The translations under genes were made by a program, and so were the position numbers. The notes under the pieces were generated by a model. It was not told the origin of the DNA and did no database searches. It saw nothing but the letters and a program-made list of their open reading frames with translations. A DNA stretch of 55,291 nucleotides from Acidobacteriota bacterium (GTDB taxonomy: Bacteria; Acidobacteriota; Terriglobia; Acidiferrales; UBA7541): NCBI GenBank assembly GCA_003224085.1, contig QHYK01000065.1, forward strand, positions 1-55,291, written 5' to 3'. The first letter of the stretch is position 1, and each line of letters opens with the position of its first letter. Of this stretch, positions 50,821-55,291 are shown one piece after another.

Positions 50821-52360
50821 TTCGTTCTTTCCAAGACGAACCTGTCAAACTCAATTCAGGCCGTCTTTTGGGAATGCCGCCCTTTGTTAAGTAACGGATT
50901 TTCCCCGCACTCCCGGTGTGAGAAATCAGGGCTAGGGCTGGAACGCCAAGGTAAGCTTCTACGTCGCGTCTGGTGTGGAGGGACCTGTCGCGCATCGCCG
51001 AAAAATGAACAATGCCGACGGCCATCGCAAGCCCCACGCAGACTCCACCGAGGGTGAAGAGCCGCCGATTCGGGAAAGAAGGTTGCTCCGGCAGGCTTGG
51101 CGGATCGATCACCCGAAATTTCTCCGCTTGTTGATCATTTTCCAGGGCGGTGGCCATTTGCGACTCATTCCGCCGTTTGAGCAGGTCATTGTAAAAGTTG
51201 AGTGCCGTCTGGTAGTCGCGCGTCAACGCCTGGAATTCCTGTTGGATTGCGGGGCTTGACTCAATCCGATTCTGAAGCACGCGGATTTCCCGCTGCAGGT
51301 CTTCCTGCTGCTTCGCCTTTTGGGTGATGATCAGGTCTTGTTGATGCAGTTGCGCCCTAAGCTGTTGGATCTGCGGCGTTTCCGTAACAGGAATTGTCGG
51401 TTTCAGTTCTCCAGCCACAGTTTGATCTTTCGGGGGGCCGGCTTCGATTTGCTTTTCTAATTGCGCGATCGCACTTTTGAGCTGGATTACACGCGGATGC
51501 TTGTCCGTGTAACTTCTCTGAAGCACGGCGAGCTGACCCTGCATATCCTTTAACTGCTGCTCGAGCGACTTGGAGCTCAGGCCATCGGAAGCGGATTTCA
51601 ACTCCGCAAGTTGTTGGTTCAACATGGATTCCAAGAATGTTTTCTCTTGACGGGCCTGATTCAGGCTTTGCGTGACGGCTTCGAGTTGCGGCGTCATGCC
51701 GGCCAGCAAAGTGAGATTCGTTTTTTCATCCTCTGGCAGGGCTCCCATGTGCCGGCTTTTAAACGCTGCTACCTTCGCGTCCTGTTCGTTCAGTTTGACC
51801 TTGGCTTCCTCCAACTGTTTGGCCAGGAACTCTGTCGTATCCTCGGCCTGCTTTTGGCGCTGATGAATATTTTGATTCCTGAACATGGAGCTGATTTGTT
51901 CGCAGATTTGTTGGGCAAGGCGGGCGTCCCCCAGAGTCACATCCACAGTGAACCCCGGCAGTTCATGCGACGAAGTTCCGGGCATGGGATTCAACGGCCC
52001 CACTTTGATGGATCTCCTCAGCTCTTCGATCATTACTTCCATGGGGACTCGGCCGGAGTCTTTCTTGAACGGGTGGAATTGTTCAACGAGATCCTGCAAC
52101 CTCGTGCGGCTTAAAATTTGTCCCTGCATACTCGCCAAGCGCTGGTTTAGATCTTCGTTTACCACCGGCTTTACGTAGTTGTCGGTAACGACTGGTTCCT
52201 CCACAAGGACCATCGTGTGTGAGGTGTACTGCGGAGGGATTACCCGCGACAAAACGAAGCCGGCTGCGCCTCCGAGGACCGTTGTGATGAGAAGCAACCA
52301 GCGTCGCCGCAGCAGCAGCGTCAAGTATTGTTCGACATTCATCTGGCGATGTACTTCCAC
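50813..52360 (-). CDS. Wzz/GumC-type polysaccharide co-polymerase
   Basis: 515 residues. The N-terminal Wzz part begins MNVEQYLTLLLRRRWLLLITTVLGGAAGFVLSRVIPPQYTSHTMVLVEEP (first membrane helix ~22-42). A long periplasmic coiled-coil section follows (~160-410, rich in Gln, Glu and Leu). The second membrane helix lies at ~440-460 after the proline-rich DPPSLPEQPSFPNRR. There is no kinase domain; it is encoded separately by the gene at 48986. It sets chain length and contacts the Wza-like channel. GTG 52360 is chosen because GCGAGGTAAGAA precedes it; ATG 52342 lies six codons on without a site. Confidence 0.92.
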   Translation of the reverse strand: MEVHRQMNVEQYLTLLLRRRWLLLITTVLGGAAGFVLSRVIPPQYTSHTMVLVEEPVVTDNYVKPVVNEDLNQRLASMQGQILSRTRLQDLVEQFHPFKKDSGRVPMEVMIEELRRSIKVGPLNPMPGTSSHELPGFTVDVTLGDARLAQQICEQISSMFRNQNIHQRQKQAEDTTEFLAKQLEEAKVKLNEQDAKVAAFKSRHMGALPEDEKTNLTLLAGMTPQLEAVTQSLNQARQEKTFLESMLNQQLAELKSASDGLSSKSLEQQLKDMQGQLAVLQRSYTDKHPRVIQLKSAIAQLEKQIEAGPPKDQTVAGELKPTIPVTETPQIQQLRAQLHQQDLIITQKAKQQEDLQREIRVLQNRIESSPAIQQEFQALTRDYQTALNFYNDLLKRRNESQMATALENDQQAEKFRVIDPPSLPEQPSFPNRRLFTLGGVCVGLAMAVGIVHFSAMRDRSLHTRRDVEAYLGVPALALISHTGSAGKIRYLTKGGIPKRRPELSLTGSSWKERNV

Positions 52361-52710
52361 TTCTTACCTCGCTCCCGTGACCCCACGCATTCGCGCTGCG
52401 CCGGACGATGCCCTCCTTCCCAGCGCGCTTGAGAAGGGGCCGCCAGAACAGACATTTTCAGCGAGCCACGGCTGCGCGCTGGCCGTTGTCTGAACGCCGA
52501 GACGGTTCCCGGTTGAATAGTTCCCTGGACCTTGCTTGAGCCCACGCAGGGAAGGCTCTCACTTGGTGCGCAGCCTAATGAACGATAACTCTGCCGGCAA
52601 TCGGGAACCTCCCCCATCCGAATAGGTGCAAACACCTGAACAGTAGCTAAAGGGAATTCCCCCAATTGCCTTAGATCACCAAGTCACCAATTTTTGCACA
52701 CGTCCTTTCT
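52361..52710. other. 350-base gap in the export operon, no gene
   Basis: It separates the outer-membrane beta-barrel gene from the co-polymerase gene, the longest gap inside the minus-strand locus. Only small inverted repeats are visible, for example AGGTG (52624-52628) with CACCT (52633-52637). I see no convincing -35/-10 pair, though an internal promoter for the co-polymerase, ATPase and kinase genes would fit here. Confidence 0.4.
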
Positions 52711-54051
52711 TCAAAACCTGTAGTCATGCGGGCGATAGAAAATCCCTAGCGTGAACCGGTTCCTGTCCGCATCTAAAGCAAGCGGCACAAACTGATTCGT
52801 CCGTTGGCGGAAATAGTTGTATCCCGCATGCACGCTTAGAACCGGAGCGAGCGGGTACTCGAAGGCCAGTCCCCCGGACTGGGTGTCCACAGCTCCCTTT
52901 CCGGTGAGTCCTTGCAGCGCCACGGACCTTGCGTTCGATGCGGTTAACGCGATATCCAATCTCCCAACCATGCGGCGTCGAATCTCCGCCCCTTCATAAG
53001 AATTCGTTACTGTCGGCAGCAGTCCGCCGCCGTCCGCCACAAGCTGCTGAGCCGTCAATCGAAGGACGGTTTGATTGGAGCGAAATGTCACCGAGGCGCC
53101 GCCTCCTGGGCTCCATCGCATTGTTCTCAGTGTGGTTGTGACGGTTCCAGGTTGAAGAGGATTTGTCGAAGGGACTTGGAATTGTCCCAGGGAGTCGGAG
53201 TATTCCGCTCCCCCAAAGAAACTCAACGTCACATTTGGACTGACATCCCACAGCGTCTTAAGAAAGACACCCTGTGTCCGGTCATGAAAAAGCTGGCTAA
53301 ACCGGTAGTTCCGGAACTGATATTCGAGACCCGCAGTAAAGTGTCTCGTCAACCGGTAGCTATAACCCGCTCCGCCTGCCTCGGTCTGGGTATTGAAGAG
53401 GCTTGCGCTGGCATTTGCATTTCCTACGTTTTTGAAGCGCCGGAATGCATGTCCGCCGGAAAAATGAAGCGAGCTCCGGCGGCTCATGTCATATTCGGTT
53501 TCTCCCGACGCGTCATTGCCAAACTGGCGGGCAAAGGGAGTGAGGATTGTGCTATTGAGATTAGACGAGTTGCCGATCGGAAGGGAAACGTCTCCATTCG
53601 ACCGAGGCTCCAGAACGCCGGTTGCGTAATCCAGAGAATCTCTCAATCGAAGAAGCAGATGTCTGGACAGGTGGGACTCGTTATTAAAATCCAGCCGCTG
53701 GTCCACTTGGTTGAAATTGCTGGCTGTGTGGTAGAACAAAGCATTGGGGCGGTACTCCAGTCCAAGCTTCCAACTCGGCTTGCTGCTCCAGAGGCTTATA
53801 ACTCCGCCTTCTTCAAAAACAAAGTCGCGAATGCGGTGCGCGTTGTCCCCTAAGATGTTATCGTCATAACTCGACGCCGTGTGCAGCTCGACTGCAAGTC
53901 CGCTATCCTCGGGTTGCTCGGTAACGTAGCGTGAATTGCTCTCGGGCTGTTTAGGAGCAAGGGGCGGCTGCTGGGCTTGAGTAGTAGCGGAAGCGCTCAC
54001 CAGCGCCAATAAAGTACCCAGTTGGAAGAAAATTCTTTTCGAATGGCCCAT
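52711..54051 (-). CDS. outer-membrane beta-barrel protein of the export machinery
   Basis: 446 residues. A signal peptide (MGHSKRIFFQLGTLLALVSASATTQAQ) is followed by strand-turn-strand patterns throughout and a terminal aromatic strand (RFTLGIFYRPHDYRF) with a C-terminal Phe, the signal for BAM insertion. Phrases such as TASSYDDNILGDNAHRIRDFVFEEGGVISL resemble PEP-CTERM/exosortase-associated barrel proteins (TIGR03014/03016-like, recalled). The likely role is polymer secretion or anchoring at the outer membrane. ATG 54051 has AAGG nine bases upstream; a TTG at 54066 would overlap the previous stop. Confidence 0.82.
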   Translation of the reverse strand: MGHSKRIFFQLGTLLALVSASATTQAQQPPLAPKQPESNSRYVTEQPEDSGLAVELHTASSYDDNILGDNAHRIRDFVFEEGGVISLWSSKPSWKLGLEYRPNALFYHTASNFNQVDQRLDFNNESHLSRHLLLRLRDSLDYATGVLEPRSNGDVSLPIGNSSNLNSTILTPFARQFGNDASGETEYDMSRRSSLHFSGGHAFRRFKNVGNANASASLFNTQTEAGGAGYSYRLTRHFTAGLEYQFRNYRFSQLFHDRTQGVFLKTLWDVSPNVTLSFFGGAEYSDSLGQFQVPSTNPLQPGTVTTTLRTMRWSPGGGASVTFRSNQTVLRLTAQQLVADGGGLLPTVTNSYEGAEIRRRMVGRLDIALTASNARSVALQGLTGKGAVDTQSGGLAFEYPLAPVLSVHAGYNYFRQRTNQFVPLALDADRNRFTLGIFYRPHDYRF

Positions 54052-54062
54052 GATCGTGACCT

Positions 54063-54731
54063 TCAAGGGACTATGATGGTGTCGCCTGCCTGAAGCTCGA
54101 TGTTCTGCGATTCATTCTTGCCTTTTGAAACCTGCTTATAGTTGAATGGCAGAGAGACTATGGTTCCGCTGGGATTCCGTCTCAGTACATGAATCTTCGA
54201 GACTTTGGCGAAGTCGCGGAAGCCTCCTGCCTGAGCCAAGGCGTCCAGCACGGTTGTTGGTTTGGTCAATGGAAATGAGCCAGGATGTTCGACCTCGCCC
54301 ATGACGCTGAATTGGCGGCTCTTCATTTCCTCAACGACCACAGTGACTTCCGCGTCCTTGATGTACTCATGTAGCTTTTGAGCTATCGTTGCCTGAAGGT
54401 TGTCAGGCATCATTCCACTGGCTTGGATTTCCCCAATTAATGGCACGGTGATCTTGCCGTCCATCCGTACCGAGACCTTCTGCGAGACATCGGGTTCGTG
54501 TAACACGTTAATGTCAAGCAAGTCCCCTGGCCCAATGATGTACTTGGGGTTCGTTGTGTTGACGGGGTCTGAAGGAGCGTTGGGGCTTGGGTTGGAACCC
54601 GCTTTTTCCCCCCGCTTTGCCAGACTTGCACTGTCTTCCTGGCAGGGAACCGATCCGGCAGCAACGCCGAACAAAATCAGCCCTAGGATTAGCAGCCTCG
54701 CGGGATAGGTAGGATATGACGCCTCAGGCAT
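54063..54731 (-). CDS. Wza-type polysaccharide export protein
   Basis: 222 residues. A signal sequence with hydrophobic core LLILGLILFGVAAGSVPCQ ends at a cysteine; the SVPC box is not a classic lipobox, so lipidation is uncertain. The poly-export domain follows: YIIGPGDLLDINVLHEPDVSQKVSVRMDGKITVPLIGEIQASG, VTVVVEEMKSRQFSVMGEV. One SLBB domain closes it (HPGSFPLTKPTTVLDALAQAGGFRDFAKVSKIHVLRR). It forms the outer-membrane export channel together with the co-polymerase. I chose ATG 54731 because AAGGTGGTGAG precedes it. It is the first gene of the minus-strand locus. Confidence 0.92.
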   Translation of the reverse strand: MPEASYPTYPARLLILGLILFGVAAGSVPCQEDSASLAKRGEKAGSNPSPNAPSDPVNTTNPKYIIGPGDLLDINVLHEPDVSQKVSVRMDGKITVPLIGEIQASGMMPDNLQATIAQKLHEYIKDAEVTVVVEEMKSRQFSVMGEVEHPGSFPLTKPTTVLDALAQAGGFRDFAKVSKIHVLRRNPSGTIVSLPFNYKQVSKGKNESQNIELQAGDTIIVP

Positions 54732-54935
54732 CTCACCACCTTGATCACTTAATCGCTCGTGCAGATCCCCGGGGCACATCGCGGTTCCACACCGAGTCGG
54801 CAAGGCTGGATTGCAGACCTAATCTAGACTAGTAAGGCAAGACCTAAGCAACAATCCGGTGAGTACACGAAACTCCATGTAGGGAATCTCCTAAAGTGAC
54901 TTTTGGAGATCTGCGGACAGCAGATCCTAACCCTT

Positions 54936-54971
54936 GTTTTTCAAGAACTTAACGTTTTTCAAGAACTTAAC
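54936..54971 (+). repeat. perfect 18-base tandem duplication
   Basis: GTTTTTCAAGAACTTAAC occurs at 54936-54953 and again directly at 54954-54971 without a mismatch. It lies ~205 bases upstream of the first export gene, on the side where a regulator of that operon would bind. Confidence 0.9.
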
Positions 54972-55157
54972 AGGGGCGTTTTGAAGAGTGTTTGGCACTC
55001 AGGGGAAAGCAAGACGACACCGCAATCTAGGGTAGGCAGATTTGCCTTCAAGCATGCTGGCTCAAGCCGCTGCTATCGAAAAATCGGCGCTTGGGAGAGT
55101 AGCTAAAGCCTGTTGAAAAACCCCCAGCCTAACCCCTGTCGAATGCGAGCAGCGGCG

Positions 55158-55199
55158 CTGCGAACGTGACCGTTCGCAGGGGCTCGCCCCCGTGTTTTT
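55158..55199 (+). terminator. double hairpin with T-run, terminator-like
   Basis: CTGCGAACG (55158-55166) and CGTTCGCAG (55171-55179) form a perfect nine-base stem with loop TGAC. A second GC stem (GGGGC 55179-55183 with GCCCC 55186-55190) and then CGTGTTTTT (55191-55199) follow. There is no plus-strand gene upstream within 300 bases, so it could be a mobile-element end; CTGTTGAAAAACCCC just before it resembles IS termini. Confidence 0.4.
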
Positions 55200-55254
55200 C
55201 CTCGGAAATTCGTAGAAAAAAAACCAGAATCCTTCGATTTTTCTCATTTTTCTC

Positions 55255-55283
55255 TTGACAATCATACGCCTAATCGATATATT
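55255..55283 (+). promoter_or_regulatory. sigma70-type promoter pointing out of the window
   Basis: TTGACA (55255-55260) and TATATT (55278-55283) are separated by exactly 17 bases on the plus strand. This is the only near-consensus promoter I found in the window. Its gene lies to the right of the window. Confidence 0.65.
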
Positions 55284-55289
55284 CGATTA
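55271..55289 (+). promoter_or_regulatory. probable operator overlapping the -10 box
   Basis: TAATCGA (55271-55277), five bases, then TCGATTA (55283-55289) form a perfect inverted repeat that encloses the -10 box. A dimeric repressor bound there would block the promoter. The regulator family cannot be named. Confidence 0.55.
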
Positions 55290-55291
55290 AG

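Larger units (their letters stand above)
54732..55291. other. 560-base upstream region of the exopolysaccharide locus
   Basis: No gene is supported. On the minus strand a weak TTGCTT / TAGATT pair with 19-base spacing (around 54820-54855) could drive the export operon, but I am not confident. It also holds an 18-base tandem repeat, a terminator-like hairpin and an outward promoter, listed separately. Confidence 0.4.

Noticed and set aside
54820-54855. Candidate promoter for the export operon (TTGCTT / TAGATT, 19-base spacing, minus strand)
   Set aside because: Both boxes and the spacing are poor; not strong enough for a separate feature.
54903-55106. 67-codon plus-strand frame
   Set aside because: It is created largely by the 18-base tandem repeat and has no ribosome binding site.
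55062-55265. 67-codon minus-strand frame near the right edge
   Set aside because: It runs through the double hairpin and the promoter region and has no recognisable protein features.
1-55291. CRISPR array, tRNA, rRNA, phage or conjugation genes
   Set aside because: None was recognised in the sequence or the translated frames.

Overview
The window looks like the chromosome of a free-living, GC-rich Gram-negative bacterium, most likely an acidobacterium. This is inferred from two ~1,050-residue secreted Asp-box (VPS10/sortilin-like) propeller proteins, lipoproteins built from ASH-type 'choice-of-anchor D' repeats, and an exosortase-style exopolysaccharide locus with a NusG-paralogue antiterminator. 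No rRNA, tRNA, CRISPR array or plasmid origin was seen.

Positions 1-896 hold the right end of one IS1634/IS4-type insertion sequence fused at a shared CTAG to an internally deleted second copy. Positions 940-15329 are a mosaic of short, mostly convergent units. They contain a small membrane protein, a SnoaL-like protein, the two large propeller proteins, a membrane-anchored peroxiredoxin, a PagL-like outer-membrane protein, a CsoR/FrmR-family repressor, a carbohydrate porin interrupted by one in-frame TAG, a LolA-like secreted protein, a VanZ protein with an N-terminal LamG-like region, and a GT39-like membrane glycosyltransferase. Positions 16071-20119 hold two tandem paralogous lipoproteins. 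A second GT39-like protein and a truncated BNR-protein fragment follow.

From 54731 down to 22779 every gene lies on the minus strand and forms a ~32 kb exopolysaccharide locus. In transcription order: Wza-like export protein, outer-membrane beta-barrel, Wzz/GumC-type co-polymerase, GspA/ExeA-type AAA ATPase, CpsD-type tyrosine kinase, UpxY/RfaH-type antiterminator, glutamine-dependent amidotransferase 1, GT4, CelD-like acyltransferase, GT4, heparinase-family lyase, amidotransferase 2, GT4, O-antigen ligase/polymerase, GT2, priming sugar-phosphate transferase, a formyltransferase-like/deacetylase fusion, a flavin monooxygenase, an amino-acid-type adenylation enzyme, an acyl carrier protein, an N-acyltransferase, a carbamoyltransferase and a Wzx flippase. 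Together these suggest Wzx/Wzy-dependent synthesis of a heavily decorated polymer. No exosortase is present in the window.

Two points stand out. First, the leader of the antiterminator gene carries an ops-like element (minus strand 48898-48888) behind two hairpins and overlapping the start of a 22-codon leader ORF that meets the antiterminator ATG in an ATGA overlap. Second, the adenylation enzyme, carrier protein, luciferase-like monooxygenase, acyltransferase and carbamoyltransferase at 24412-30605 look like a carrier-protein-based route for making and attaching an unusual, possibly oxidised, aminoacyl group to the polysaccharide. At the right edge a strong sigma70-type promoter whose -10 box sits inside a perfect inverted repeat points out of the window.
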